Of a DNA stretch of 64,000 bases, positions 9,061-18,098 are shown piece by piece. The notes under the pieces were generated by a model, which saw only the letters and a program-made list of their open reading frames with translations, was not told the origin of the DNA and made no database searches. The DNA comes from Terasakiella sp033100395 (GTDB taxonomy: Bacteria; Pseudomonadota; Alphaproteobacteria; Rhodospirillales; Terasakiellaceae): the NCBI RefSeq assembly GCF_033100395.1, contig NZ_JAWLVJ010000002.1:186001-250000 (forward strand). Reading direction: 5' to 3'. Within the stretch, counting starts at the first letter, position 1. Each line of letters opens with the position of its first letter. The translations under genes and the position numbers were made by a program.

Positions 9061-10977
9061 ATGTTCCAAATAACAAGCATGAATGAAATTCGCCATGAAC
9101 AGAAAAGCGGTCTGGAAATCCCGACAAGTGCGCCCAAAGGCTCGCTCATTCGCGGGATGGAGGTCATCAAGGGCTATCTCAAGACGCTGGAAGCCAAGCC
9201 TGGCGTCTATCGCATGTTCAATGAAAAGGGCGATGTGCTTTATGTGGGCAAGGCCAAATACCTGAATAAACGGGTGGCGAATTACACCACGCCGCAGCGC
9301 CTGACCATCCGTATTCAGCGCATGGTGTCGGAAACCCATGCCATGGAATTCATCACCACCCATACCGAAGCTGAAGCGTTGCTTTTAGAAGCCAATCTGA
9401 TCAAGAAGCTGAAGCCGCGCTATAATATTCTGCTGCGTGACGACAAATCCTTTCCGATGATTTTGGTAACGGGGGATCATGACTTTCCGCAAGTGCTGAA
9501 ACATCGCGGGGCCAAGAACCGGAAAGGCAAATATTTTGGCCCCTTTGCCTCGGCCTGGGCGGTGAATGAAACGTTGAATACCTTACAGCGTGCCTTCCTG
9601 TTGCGTCCTTGTTCGGACAGTATCTTTTCTGCGCGCACGCGTCCTTGTTTGCAGTATCAGATCAAACGTTGCAGTGCACCTTGCGTGGATCGGATTTCGC
9701 AAAAGGAATATGGCGTACTGGTGAAAGAGGCTGAACGTTTTCTGCGTGGCGATAGCAAAGGCTTGCAGGAAGAACTGGCCGAGAAAATGGCGATTGCCAG
9801 TGAGGAATTGGAATTCGAAGAAGCCGCCATGTATCGTGATCGCATCAACGCCATGGCGCGCATTCAACAAAAGCAGGATATCAATGTGGCCGGTCTGGAA
9901 GAAGCTGATGTGATCGCCGGATATCAGGAAGGCGGACAAACCTGTGTGCAGGTGTTTTTCTTCCGCGCCGGGGCCAATTTTGGTAACCGGGCTTATTATC
10001 CCAGCCACGGATCGAAAGAAGAACTGCCGGATATTATCGAAGCTTTCATGGGGCAGTTCTATGCGGATAAGCATCCGCCCAAGAACATCTTGGTCAGTCA
10101 CGATCTGACCGGACTTGCCATTTTGCAGGAAGCCTTAAGCGTGAAGGCAGAACGCAAAGTGCAGGTACAGTGCCCGAAGCGGGGCGATAAAACCAAGCTG
10201 ATTTCGCATGCGCTGAACAATGCTCGTGAAGCCTTAAGCCGTCGCATGGCGGAAAGTGCCTCCCAACGCAAACTGTTGAAAGAGCTGGCGCGCGTTCTGC
10301 AGATGGAAAATATGCCGGAACGGGTTGAAGTCTACGATAACTCCCACACCCAAGGGACCAATTCGGTCGGGGCGATGATTGCTGCCGGGCCGGAAGGGTT
10401 TATCAAGAACGCCTATCGTAAATTCAACATCAAGACGGCGCAAAGCGATGATGATTACGCCATGATGCGCGAAGTCCTGAGCCGACGATTGACCCGTGCC
10501 ATGAAAGAAGACCCGGATAAGGAAAAGGGACAATGGCCGGACCTGATCATTGTTGATGGCGGCATGGGGCAATTGAATGTGGCGGTTGAGGTTTTTGAAG
10601 AACTGGGCATTGATGATGTGACACTGGCCGGGATTTCAAAAGGGCCGGATCGAAATGCCGGGTTTGATAAAATTGTGGTGCCGGGCCAGGACCCGTTCCA
10701 GTTGGGTCATACGGATCCTGTGAACCATTTCATCCAACGCCTGCGCGATGAAGCCCATCGTTTTGCCATCGGCACACATCGGGCCAAGCGCGGTAAGGCA
10801 GTGAAACAGTCCATTCTGGATAATATCGGTGGGATCGGGGCAAAACGTAAAAAAGCTTTGCTGCATCACTTTGGGTCAGCAAAGGCCGTGGCCCAGGCCG
10901 GGTTAACGGACTTGGAAAATGTCGATGGCATCAGCAAGTCCATCGCCAAGACCATCTACGATCATTTTCATGAATAA
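9061..10977 (+). CDS. uvrC: Excinuclease ABC subunit C (UvrC)
   Basis: A 638-residue UvrC of full length. The domains are in the normal order: GIY-YIG nuclease (GVYRMFNEKGDVLYVGKA, about residues 48-65) for the 3' incision, a UVR motif binding UvrB (about 240-275, EELEFEEAAMYRDRI), the RNase H-like C-terminal nuclease (VYDNSHTQGTNSVG and DLIIVDGGMGQL) for the 5' incision, and a helix-hairpin-helix pair (LDNIGGIGAKRKKALL) at the C-terminus. It acts in nucleotide excision repair with UvrA and UvrB. In many alphaproteobacteria uvrC is followed by pgsA, but here the next gene is convergent and unrelated. Confidence 0.97.
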   Translation: MFQITSMNEIRHEQKSGLEIPTSAPKGSLIRGMEVIKGYLKTLEAKPGVYRMFNEKGDVLYVGKAKYLNKRVANYTTPQRLTIRIQRMVSETHAMEFITTHTEAEALLLEANLIKKLKPRYNILLRDDKSFPMILVTGDHDFPQVLKHRGAKNRKGKYFGPFASAWAVNETLNTLQRAFLLRPCSDSIFSARTRPCLQYQIKRCSAPCVDRISQKEYGVLVKEAERFLRGDSKGLQEELAEKMAIASEELEFEEAAMYRDRINAMARIQQKQDINVAGLEEADVIAGYQEGGQTCVQVFFFRAGANFGNRAYYPSHGSKEELPDIIEAFMGQFYADKHPPKNILVSHDLTGLAILQEALSVKAERKVQVQCPKRGDKTKLISHALNNAREALSRRMAESASQRKLLKELARVLQMENMPERVEVYDNSHTQGTNSVGAMIAAGPEGFIKNAYRKFNIKTAQSDDDYAMMREVLSRRLTRAMKEDPDKEKGQWPDLIIVDGGMGQLNVAVEVFEELGIDDVTLAGISKGPDRNAGFDKIVVPGQDPFQLGHTDPVNHFIQRLRDEAHRFAIGTHRAKRGKAVKQSILDNIGGIGAKRKKALLHHFGSAKAVAQAGLTDLENVDGISKSIAKTIYDHFHE

Positions 10978-11742
10978 TTAAAAGAGGCCATGTCCGGAGG
11001 TGAAGTCCAGCTGGACATCCGGGGTTTGTTTGATGGTGCGGATGTGATTGAAATCCACCTTGGATTTCCATGACCAATAGAGCCAGAGTTCACGTTTTTC
11101 AATGGGAACTGTTTTGGCAAAAGAATCAATAGACAGTTTCAGTGTTTCAATGGATTCCAGAACGCGGAAATCGGCTGTCACCAGGGCATCAACCCGTTTA
11201 CCCAACAACAGGCGCATGCCGTCTTCATGTTTATTGAATTGATGGTAGTGCAAATCAGGAATGGCCGATAACGATTTGATCCCGGCACCACCACGGATGC
11301 GCGCGATGGTCTTACCCGATAATTGATCAAGGGAGGTGATCGGCGTTTCTTTTAAAGAGACCACCACATAAACCGCATCCCCGATTTTTAGAACTGGCAT
11401 GGCCATCTGGTTACGTTTCGGGCTTTCCATAAAGACACCGAAGTCGGCCGCCCCTTCTTTGGTCATGGCAACAGCGCGTTTAAAGGGAACGACCCTTTTT
11501 TCAAAGGTGAGCCCAGCGTGCGATTCGATTTTGTTTAAAGCCTCAATCAAGGGACCATGCCAGCCATTTGTGTCTGATCTTTTCACCAGTTGGCTGATGT
11601 GCGGGACGGCAACTTTGACTGATTGCGCGTTATCCTGTGCCTGGCTTTCTGAGGAAAAACCGACCAGGAATAATCCAATAACGAATATGTTTATTATTTT
11701 GGACATCATAAACGCACGAAATTGATGAAGAAAGGAACTCAT
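10978..11742 (-). CDS. Periplasmic solute-binding protein, family 3
   Basis: A 254-residue secreted protein with a signal peptide (IINIFVIGLFLVGFSSESQAQ) and a bacterial extracellular solute-binding family 3 layout: an N-terminal lobe with FKRAVAMTKEGAADFGVF and the hinge-like LSGKTIARIRGGAG. There is no adjacent permease or ATPase, so it may work alone as a sensor partner or be an orphan of the amino-acid type. The annotated start gives 12 residues before a Met-Met pair, and either of those (11709/11706) could be the true start; no site has a good ribosome-binding sequence. It ends directly against the uvrC stop. Confidence 0.72.
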   Translation of the reverse strand: MSSFLHQFRAFMMSKIINIFVIGLFLVGFSSESQAQDNAQSVKVAVPHISQLVKRSDTNGWHGPLIEALNKIESHAGLTFEKRVVPFKRAVAMTKEGAADFGVFMESPKRNQMAMPVLKIGDAVYVVVSLKETPITSLDQLSGKTIARIRGGAGIKSLSAIPDLHYHQFNKHEDGMRLLLGKRVDALVTADFRVLESIETLKLSIDSFAKTVPIEKRELWLYWSWKSKVDFNHIRTIKQTPDVQLDFTSGHGLF

Positions 11743-11853
11743 CTATATCATGACGTGAAAACCAGGGATGGATAAAACACGAAATAACATGACTTAAAAT
11801 GTATGAACTGATCTTATATGCGCGTCTATTAGGGCAAATACGTAAAAGGCGGA

Positions 11854-13611
11854 TCAGTTTTTATCAAGCAGCATGCCGATACGTTCGCTGTCGGTTTGTT
11901 CCATGATTTCTGTGGCCCGCGCGGTTTCAACCGTACCATCCATTTCCAGAAGGCGTTGTTTCACCCAGGGGATGCTGGACGCCCCCATGGAAAGGTCACG
12001 GATGCCCAGCCCAATCAGTAGCCCGGTATACTTTGGATTACCCGCAATTTCCCCGCAGACACTGATGGGGATGTTGTTTTTCTTCGCCGCCTGAGTGGTA
12101 AACTGGATCAAGCGCAGCACAGCGGGGTGCAGCGGTTCATAAAGATGGGCAACCGTTTCATCGGCCCGGTCGGTGGCGAGTGTATACATGGTCAGATCGT
12201 TCGATCCGATGGCGAAAAATTCACAGACCTGGGCGAGGCTGTCCGCCGCCAAAGCAGCACCGGGGACTTCAATCATGGCACCAAGGGGCGGAAGATATTC
12301 TGGCAGGTCAATGCCGTCATTGCGCATGCGATGCGCCACACTATGCAGGATACGCCGGGCTTGGCGCACATCATTCACGCTGGTGACCATGGGCAGCAGA
12401 ATACGGATGGGTCCATGAACAGCCGCGCGCAAAATGGCGCGATATTGGGTTTCCAGCAGGTCCGGACGGTTCAGCGACAGACGAATACCACGCATACCAA
12501 GAGGCGAACAGATGCTATCGCCAAAATCTTCGATCAGGGAACGCGCCGTCTTTTCCCCGCCGATATCAAGCGTGCGCACAGTGACGGGCTTGCCGTCCAT
12601 GGCGGTGACCAAAGATTTGAAGGTTTGATACTGGTCTTCTTCACTGGGCAAATCTTCGCAGTTCATATACATGAATTCACTGCGCAGCAGGCCAATGCCT
12701 TCTCCACCATTTTTCTTGACCAGATCGACTTCTAAAGGCAGTTCAACGTTCGCCATCAGGCTGACTTTCAGCCCGTCGTTGGTAATGGCCTGGCGGTCAC
12801 GCAAATGATTTAGTTCGGCTAGGTTTTCCTGATTGGTTTTGGCAAGGGCCTGATAATGGTTTTTTGTTTTCTGGGTCGGATTAATGATGATCTTTCCGGC
12901 TGTGCCATCAATGATCAGTGCATCGCCGTTGGATACTTTGCCCAGAATACCTGCAATTCCCAAGACCGCCGGAATGCCAAGGGCACGTGCCATAATGGCG
13001 GTGTGGCTTTCCGGTCCGCCAAGGGCAGTACAGAAACCAAAAACCGTATCCGGGTGCATCAGCGCCGTATCTGCAGGTGTCAGTTCTTCGGCGATGACGA
13101 TGGCATCTTTATCCAGGTCCTGTAGCAAGGGCGGGGCGGTGTTGCTGAGGTTGCGTAAAATACGTTCAGCGACCTGATGGATATCTGACTGACGTGATGC
13201 AATATAGGCATCATCAAGCGCTTTGAAACCCTGCACGATTTCTTGCAGTACATGCTGAACAGAACTTTCCGCATTGACCGCATTGTTCTGGATATAGGTT
13301 TCAATCCCGCGCACAAGGCGCGACCCTTTGAGCATATGGACATGCGCATCCAGCATGAAGCCAAGTTCTTCAGCGGCCGCATCCGGCAAGCCTTTGGATT
13401 TGGCTTTCAGGGCTTCCAGCTGGTCAATGGACTGGTTCAGTGCTTCTTCAAAACGTTGGATTTCGTTTTGAATCTCATCTTCCCTGATGAAATATTCAGC
13501 GATATCCACAGATCCGTTTTCACGGACCTGGGCGACACCAAATCCAATGCCCGGGGCAACACCAAGGCCCACAAGGATTTGTTCTGATTTAGTCTTCGCC
13601 AAATTTATCAT
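11854..13611 (-). CDS. ptsI: PTS enzyme I (PEP-protein phosphotransferase)
   Basis: A 585-residue enzyme I, the usual size. It has the HPr-binding helical region (about residues 40-150), the active-site His203 in GGPESHTAIMARALGIPAV, the PEP-binding LLRSEFMYM and SNDLTMYTLATDRAD segments, and the catalytic Cys in ISVCGEIAG. It takes phosphate from PEP and passes it to HPr. The start overlaps the HPr gene by 23 bases. With HPr, an EIIA and HPr kinase but no EIIB/EIIC in the window, it appears to belong to a regulatory, non-sugar-importing PTS. No N-terminal GAF domain is present, so it is not the PtsP/EI-Ntr form. Confidence 0.95.
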   Translation of the reverse strand: MINLAKTKSEQILVGLGVAPGIGFGVAQVRENGSVDIAEYFIREDEIQNEIQRFEEALNQSIDQLEALKAKSKGLPDAAAEELGFMLDAHVHMLKGSRLVRGIETYIQNNAVNAESSVQHVLQEIVQGFKALDDAYIASRQSDIHQVAERILRNLSNTAPPLLQDLDKDAIVIAEELTPADTALMHPDTVFGFCTALGGPESHTAIMARALGIPAVLGIAGILGKVSNGDALIIDGTAGKIIINPTQKTKNHYQALAKTNQENLAELNHLRDRQAITNDGLKVSLMANVELPLEVDLVKKNGGEGIGLLRSEFMYMNCEDLPSEEDQYQTFKSLVTAMDGKPVTVRTLDIGGEKTARSLIEDFGDSICSPLGMRGIRLSLNRPDLLETQYRAILRAAVHGPIRILLPMVTSVNDVRQARRILHSVAHRMRNDGIDLPEYLPPLGAMIEVPGAALAADSLAQVCEFFAIGSNDLTMYTLATDRADETVAHLYEPLHPAVLRLIQFTTQAAKKNNIPISVCGEIAGNPKYTGLLIGLGIRDLSMGASSIPWVKQRLLEMDGTVETARATEIMEQTDSERIGMLLDKN

Positions 13612-13867
13612 TTACCAATGTTGCAATGGCATCCATGGCTTCTTCGGCACGTGGCCCGTCGGTTTTGACATCAATCGAGGTGCCGATGGAAGCTGCCAGC
13701 ATCAAAAGGCCCATGATGGAATTGCCGGAAACTTCCTGTCCGCCTTTGGAGACAAGAATGGTCGTGCCTTCATATTCGGCAACGGTTTTGACAAATTTGG
13801 CAGCTGCGCGGGCATGCAGGCCGCGCTGGTTCTGGATTTCCAAGGTCTGGGAAAGGGGAGTCGTCAT
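13589..13867 (-). CDS. ptsH: PTS phosphocarrier HPr
   Basis: A 92-residue HPr. The phosphocarrier His18 is in RGLHARAAAKFV, and the regulatory serine, Ser50, is in the SGNSIMGLLML segment that HPr kinase recognises. A cognate HprK gene is in the same operon, so both PEP-dependent (His) and ATP-dependent (Ser) phosphorylation are expected. The gene sits 11 bases after the EIIA gene and overlaps the enzyme I gene. Confidence 0.96.
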   Translation of the reverse strand: MTTPLSQTLEIQNQRGLHARAAAKFVKTVAEYEGTTILVSKGGQEVSGNSIMGLLMLAASIGTSIDVKTDGPRAEEAMDAIATLVNDKFGED

Positions 13868-13878
13868 AGATTTGGTAC

Positions 13879-14280
13879 TTAGTCTTGGCCCAGCAGATGT
13901 GAGGCGATGTTGATATATTTGCGACCTGCGTCCTGACCCTGTGCGGCCGTTTCTGCAAGACTTTCGTTTTTACGCACACTTGCCAGTTTCACCAGCATGG
14001 GCAGGTTGACCCCGGCGATGACTTCGACCGTGGCTTTATCCATGATGGAAATCGCAAGGTTGGAAGGAGTCCCGCCGAACATGTCGGTCAGGAGAATAAC
14101 ACCGTCGCCGCTGTCACAGTTGGAGACTTGTTCCAGAATGTCGCTTCTGCGTTGTTCCATATCATCATCCGGTCCAATACAGACAGATGAGACATTTTCT
14201 TGTGGGCCGACAACATGCTCTAGCGCAGCAATAAGTTCATCAGCGAGACGTCCGTGCGTAACCAGCACCATACCGATCAT
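13879..14280 (-). CDS. PTS EIIA component, mannose family
   Basis: A 133-residue EIIA domain of the mannose/fructose family. The phospho-accepting His9 is in VLVTHGRLADEL, and LLTDMFGGTPSNLA is the family signature near residue 65. In alphaproteobacteria this stand-alone protein (often called ManX or EIIA-Man) receives phosphate from HPr and acts as a regulator, since membrane EIIC/IID partners are absent. It lies between rapZ and ptsH on the same strand. Confidence 0.92.
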   Translation of the reverse strand: MIGMVLVTHGRLADELIAALEHVVGPQENVSSVCIGPDDDMEQRRSDILEQVSNCDSGDGVILLTDMFGGTPSNLAISIMDKATVEVIAGVNLPMLVKLASVRKNESLAETAAQGQDAGRKYINIASHLLGQD

Positions 14281-14330
14281 TCGTTCTCTTCCCCTAGGTC
14301 GTCATAAAATTGTAAGCTGGCTATCTTGGT

Positions 14331-15182
14331 TCAGTGAGAGCTTTTCGTCAACTCACGATGTTGCAATTGCGCATTTTCCCCGATTTTTTCCAGCCATTCA
14401 TTGAGTTTTCGGGCAATGAAAACTGATCTGTGTTGCCCGCCTGTACAGCCAATGGCAATGGTCAGGTAACTTTTGCCTTCTGCGGCGTAGCGCGGAAGCA
14501 AAGGTTGAATAAGGGTTTTTAAATTCTTAAAAAAGCTGTCGAACCCTTCATCCTTGCTGACATATGCCCCGACTTTATCGTCTTCGCCTGTCAGGGCACG
14601 CAAAGACTGGTCATAATAGGGATTGCGCAGGAAACGCACGTCAAACACCAGATCAGCTTCGCGCGGGATTCCTTTTTTGAAGGAAAAAGACGTCACAAAA
14701 ATGCTCAGCGGTTTTTTGTCATCTAACGAAAAATGACCCTGCAAAATACGCTTGCAGTCCTTGATCGCCATATTGGTGGTATCGATCACCAGATCGCAGC
14801 GATCCTGCAGCGGTGCAAGAATTTGGCGTTCGTGTCGAATGCCGTCTGATACCGGACGTTCATCAGCAAGCGGGTGGCGATGTCGTGTTTCTACATAACG
14901 GCGTTCAATGATTTCATCTTCGCAATCCAGAAAGACGACAGACAGATCAAGGGCTTTATCTTCTTTGATTTTATCCAGTTCCACCAGTAACGGATCAACA
15001 CCAAAGCCGCGGGTGCGGATGTCGATGCCGACAGCCATGGGCTTGTCGCTGCCAACCAGTTGCGGCAACAGGGACAGCGGCACCCCGTCGATGGTTTCAT
15101 AGCCCATATCTTCCAGGATTTTCAGGCTGGTTGTGATCCCGGCACCGGACAGGCCTGTTACGATTAAGATTTTCTGCATCAT
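14331..15182 (-). CDS. rapZ: RapZ family RNase adapter / nucleotide-binding protein
   Basis: A 283-residue RapZ (YvcJ) homologue. The N-terminal P-loop-like domain starts MQKILIVTGLSGAGITTSLK and the C-terminal domain contains the family signature AIGCTGGQHRSVFIA. In E. coli RapZ delivers GlmZ RNA to RNase E to tune GlmS; alphaproteobacterial roles are less clear. The Walker A lysine is replaced by isoleucine (Ile16; codons GGG ATC ACA), so nucleotide binding by this site may be altered. The start overlaps the hprK stop by 4 bases. Otherwise length and motifs are normal, so it does not look like a decayed gene. Confidence 0.92.
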   Translation of the reverse strand: MMQKILIVTGLSGAGITTSLKILEDMGYETIDGVPLSLLPQLVGSDKPMAVGIDIRTRGFGVDPLLVELDKIKEDKALDLSVVFLDCEDEIIERRYVETRHRHPLADERPVSDGIRHERQILAPLQDRCDLVIDTTNMAIKDCKRILQGHFSLDDKKPLSIFVTSFSFKKGIPREADLVFDVRFLRNPYYDQSLRALTGEDDKVGAYVSKDEGFDSFFKNLKTLIQPLLPRYAAEGKSYLTIAIGCTGGQHRSVFIARKLNEWLEKIGENAQLQHRELTKSSH

Positions 15183-15613
15183 TCAACCCGTTCAATGTGT
15201 CCCAGTTTCACCGCAAGTGCGAGGGAGACCTTGGCCGCTGCACTTGCTTCAAAGGGATTGAGGCGCACGACAGGTAAGGTTACGTCGTCAATTTCTGTTG
15301 TTTCGTCTTCTGGCATGCGTTCCAGTTCTTGTGCTGACGACAGATCAATTACCAGTTTGATAGCTGTAGCATCCAAATGTTGCAGCTTGATGATACCCAG
15401 ATGGCGCACTTCAAAAAGACCTGCGATGGTGGGGGGCGCAAAGGCGATCAGGTCTGCCCCCTTTTTCATGACTTCGACCCGGTCGTCGCTGATCAGTTGG
15501 GCGCCTTGTTCAATCAGGCGCAGGGCAAGGTCGGATTTACCCGCCCCGCTTGGGCCGCGCAAAAGGATACCTTGTTGGTCAACGGCGATGGCTGTGGCGT
15601 GAAGTTGGCTCAT
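15179..15613 (-). CDS. hprK: HPr kinase/phosphorylase, short alphaproteobacterial form
   Basis: A 144-residue protein comprising only the catalytic domain, as usual in alphaproteobacteria (Gram-positive HprK has about 310 residues). Walker A is GPSGAGKS at residues 20-27, and VRHLGIIKL corresponds to the conserved C-terminal HprK signature, with DD in ISDDRVEV contributing the metal-binding acidic pair. It phosphorylates the regulatory Ser of HPr using ATP. It overlaps chvG by 4 bases upstream and rapZ by 4 bases downstream, so translation is coupled to the two-component system. Confidence 0.92.
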   Translation of the reverse strand: MSQLHATAIAVDQQGILLRGPSGAGKSDLALRLIEQGAQLISDDRVEVMKKGADLIAFAPPTIAGLFEVRHLGIIKLQHLDATAIKLVIDLSSAQELERMPEDETTEIDDVTLPVVRLNPFEASAAAKVSLALAVKLGHIERVE

Positions 15614-17217
15614 GTAATTGGCATGGCGACGCTAAAACGTGCCCCTTTAATGGTGTTGTTCGGACCCATGATATTTTGTGCAGCAATGGTGCCGCCATGG
15701 GCTTCGATGATTTGTTTGGAAATGGCAAGCCCCAGACCGGAATGGTTGCCGAATTCGTCTGCTTCGGGGCGTTCTGTATAAAACCGCTTAAAGATTTTTT
15801 CTTCATTGCCAGGCGGAATGCCTGGTCCTTCATCTTCTACAGCAATGGTAACGATGCTGTTTTCCAGTTTGGCCGACAAGGTAATGGTCCCGCCTTCCGG
15901 CGAGAAGGTGACCGCATTACCAATCAGGTTCTGGAAGACCTGGACCAAGCGGCTTTCCATGCCTGCGACTTTGAAGTTTGTCCCGCCATCTGTTTTCAGC
16001 ACCAACTGTGGGGCGCTTGAGGTTTTGCCGTCTGCTTCCAGTGGGGTCTGGTGAATATCAACCAGGGTGTTGAGCATGGCATGCAGGTCGACGGTTTCTG
16101 ATTTCGCCCGCGACATTTCAGCATCGACGCGAGATGCTTCGGAAATGTCACTGATCAGTCGATCCAAGCGTGACACATCATGCTGGATAATATCCATCAG
16201 TCGTTTTTGCGCATCCGGGTTATCCACGCGCGCGGCTGTTTCAACCGCACTGCGCATTGACGTTAGTGGATTTTTCAATTCGTGGGAAACATCAGCAGCG
16301 AAGCTTTCAATTGCATCCATCCGGTGCCAAAGCGCGTCTGTCATCTGGCGCATGGCAAGGGACAGGTCGCCGATTTCATCTTTGCGGTTTGTCAGATCCG
16401 GGATTTCATCACGCTGGTTCATCCCTTTGCGCATGGTATGGGCAGCTTTGGACAGCTTGCGCAATGGCCGGGCGATGGTTCCGGCGAAATAAAGCGACAG
16501 CAGGATGGTCACAGCAAATGAGATCAAAAAGACTTTGAAGATATGGATGCGCACGTCAAACAAGGCGGCTTCGATATCTTCTGATCCCTTGGACAGTAGC
16601 AAGGCCCCCAGCACGTGGTCTTCGCGCGTCACAGGGACAGCTACACTGGTCATGATGCCACCATCAACCGTTTCGCGGATCATGCCGCTATATTCACCTT
16701 GCAAGGCCATGACGGCTTCGGGGAAATGCTGGGCACGCTGGATGGGCGGGTCGATATAAAGCGGCAGGTCTTCTTCACCAAAAATCACACGGGAGCTAAA
16801 CTCCTGTGCCAGACGCAGGCCTTTTTCAATCAGGCTTTCATCGGCATGGATGGAATTTTCAGCCGACCTTCGGATCAATTCCCCACTATCAGCCATCAGC
16901 GATCCATCCAGGGCGAACAGACGGGCACGGGTGCCTTTCTGCACCAGGCGGCGCACCATTTGGCGCGCGGCACTGAAGACCAGTTGCTTGTTTTCATTGA
17001 TGTGACTGGCAGAGGCGCCTTCACCCAGGGCTGCGGCAAACATCTCGCCCTGTGTTTCAAGGCTTGTGATTTCTGAAAGGATCAGGCCGCGACGATATTC
17101 CCCCAGATAAAGGATGCCGACCACAAGAATACCAAGGGCCAGCATATTCACGGCCAGAATACGCAACGTTATGGGGGAGAACATGCGGGTAGAACGATTG
17201 CTAAGGGGAAGGTTCAT
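15610..17217 (-). CDS. chvG: ChvG-type sensor histidine kinase
   Basis: A 535-residue membrane sensor kinase. Two transmembrane segments (about residues 18-38 and 226-247) flank a periplasmic sensing domain of around 185 residues, then HAMP (about 247-300), HisKA with phospho-accepting His312 in DVSHELKNPLTSMRS, and an ATPase domain (NLIGNAVTFSPEGG, DEGPGIP, HSGLGLAIS). The gene order chvI-chvG-hprK matches ChvG/ExoS of rhizobia, which responds to acid and envelope conditions. It is transcribed 21 bases after chvI. The signal sensed here is inferred from relatives. Confidence 0.92.
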   Translation of the reverse strand: MNLPLSNRSTRMFSPITLRILAVNMLALGILVVGILYLGEYRRGLILSEITSLETQGEMFAAALGEGASASHINENKQLVFSAARQMVRRLVQKGTRARLFALDGSLMADSGELIRRSAENSIHADESLIEKGLRLAQEFSSRVIFGEEDLPLYIDPPIQRAQHFPEAVMALQGEYSGMIRETVDGGIMTSVAVPVTREDHVLGALLLSKGSEDIEAALFDVRIHIFKVFLISFAVTILLSLYFAGTIARPLRKLSKAAHTMRKGMNQRDEIPDLTNRKDEIGDLSLAMRQMTDALWHRMDAIESFAADVSHELKNPLTSMRSAVETAARVDNPDAQKRLMDIIQHDVSRLDRLISDISEASRVDAEMSRAKSETVDLHAMLNTLVDIHQTPLEADGKTSSAPQLVLKTDGGTNFKVAGMESRLVQVFQNLIGNAVTFSPEGGTITLSAKLENSIVTIAVEDEGPGIPPGNEEKIFKRFYTERPEADEFGNHSGLGLAISKQIIEAHGGTIAAQNIMGPNNTIKGARFSVAMPIT

Positions 17218-17238
17218 TTCAATGTGGTAAAGCCCGTC

Positions 17239-17952
17239 TTAGGACTCTACGGTCTCCTTATAGCGATAGCCCACACCATAGAGGGTTTCGATCTGGTTGA
17301 AGTCATTATCCACCAGTTTGAATTTCTTGCGCACCCGTTTGATATGGCTGTCGATGGTGCGATCATCCACATAGATATGTTCGCCGTAAGCTGCATCAAT
17401 CAACTGATCGCGGCTTTTCACGTGACCGGGGTGGCGTGCCAGCGATTCAACGATCAGGAATTCAGTTACAGTCAGATTGACATGTTCCTTTTTCCAGGCA
17501 CACAGATGACGTCCTGCATCCAGCAAAAGCGGTCCGCGCTGCATGACATCTTCTGAGTTGTTGGAATTGTTCTTGTCCTGACGCATGGCATCCTGACGAC
17601 GGATTAGGACGCGGATACGTTCCAGCAATAGCCGCTGGGAAAAGGGCTTGCGGATAAAGTCATCTGCGCCCATGCGCAGGCCCAAAAGCTCGTCAATCTC
17701 ATCATCCTTTGACGTCAGAAAGATCACCGGAACCTGGCTTTCTTTGCGCAACTGTCCCAGCATTTCCATGCCATCCATACGTGGCATTTTGATGTCCAAA
17801 ACCACAAGGTCCGGTGGATTATTCATGATCCCGGCGAGGCCTTCTTCCCCGTCGCGGTACGTGCGAACGCTATAGCCTTCGGCTTCAAGAAGGATGGAAA
17901 CAGAAGTGATGATATTGCGATCATCATCCACAAGTGCAATCGTATGTGCCAC
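17239..17952 (-). CDS. chvI: ChvI-type OmpR-family response regulator
   Basis: A 237-residue response regulator: receiver domain with Asp53 in VVLDIKMPRMDG and Lys in FIRKPF, then an OmpR/PhoB winged-helix DNA-binding domain (about residues 140-235) ending ETLYGVGYRYK. The start is GTG at 17950-17952, preceded by AGGAT. It is the first gene of the seven-gene minus-strand run through ptsI and is the partner of ChvG. In rhizobia ChvI controls envelope, exopolysaccharide and acid-stress genes. Confidence 0.93.
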   Translation of the reverse strand: MAHTIALVDDDRNIITSVSILLEAEGYSVRTYRDGEEGLAGIMNNPPDLVVLDIKMPRMDGMEMLGQLRKESQVPVIFLTSKDDEIDELLGLRMGADDFIRKPFSQRLLLERIRVLIRRQDAMRQDKNNSNNSEDVMQRGPLLLDAGRHLCAWKKEHVNLTVTEFLIVESLARHPGHVKSRDQLIDAAYGEHIYVDDRTIDSHIKRVRKKFKLVDNDFNQIETLYGVGYRYKETVES

Positions 17953-18088
17953 GAGATTTATCCTGGGTCAGTCATTAAAAACGTTTCTGTTTAAGCGATA
18001 GCATTGCAGCAAAAATGGTTCAAGTTTCCAGATGCGATGCCGTTGTAAAAGATGTAGGATTTCTGACAATTATTTAAAGATCAAGCAT

Positions 18089-18093
18089 GAGGA
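18089..18093 (+). promoter_or_regulatory. Ribosome-binding site deciding the HugZ-like start
   Basis: GAGGA lies five bases upstream of the GTG at 18099. It overlaps the ATG at 18087, which itself has no upstream SD. This favours the GTG over the longer ATG-initiated frame. Confidence 0.5.
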
Positions 18094-18098
18094 TAGCC

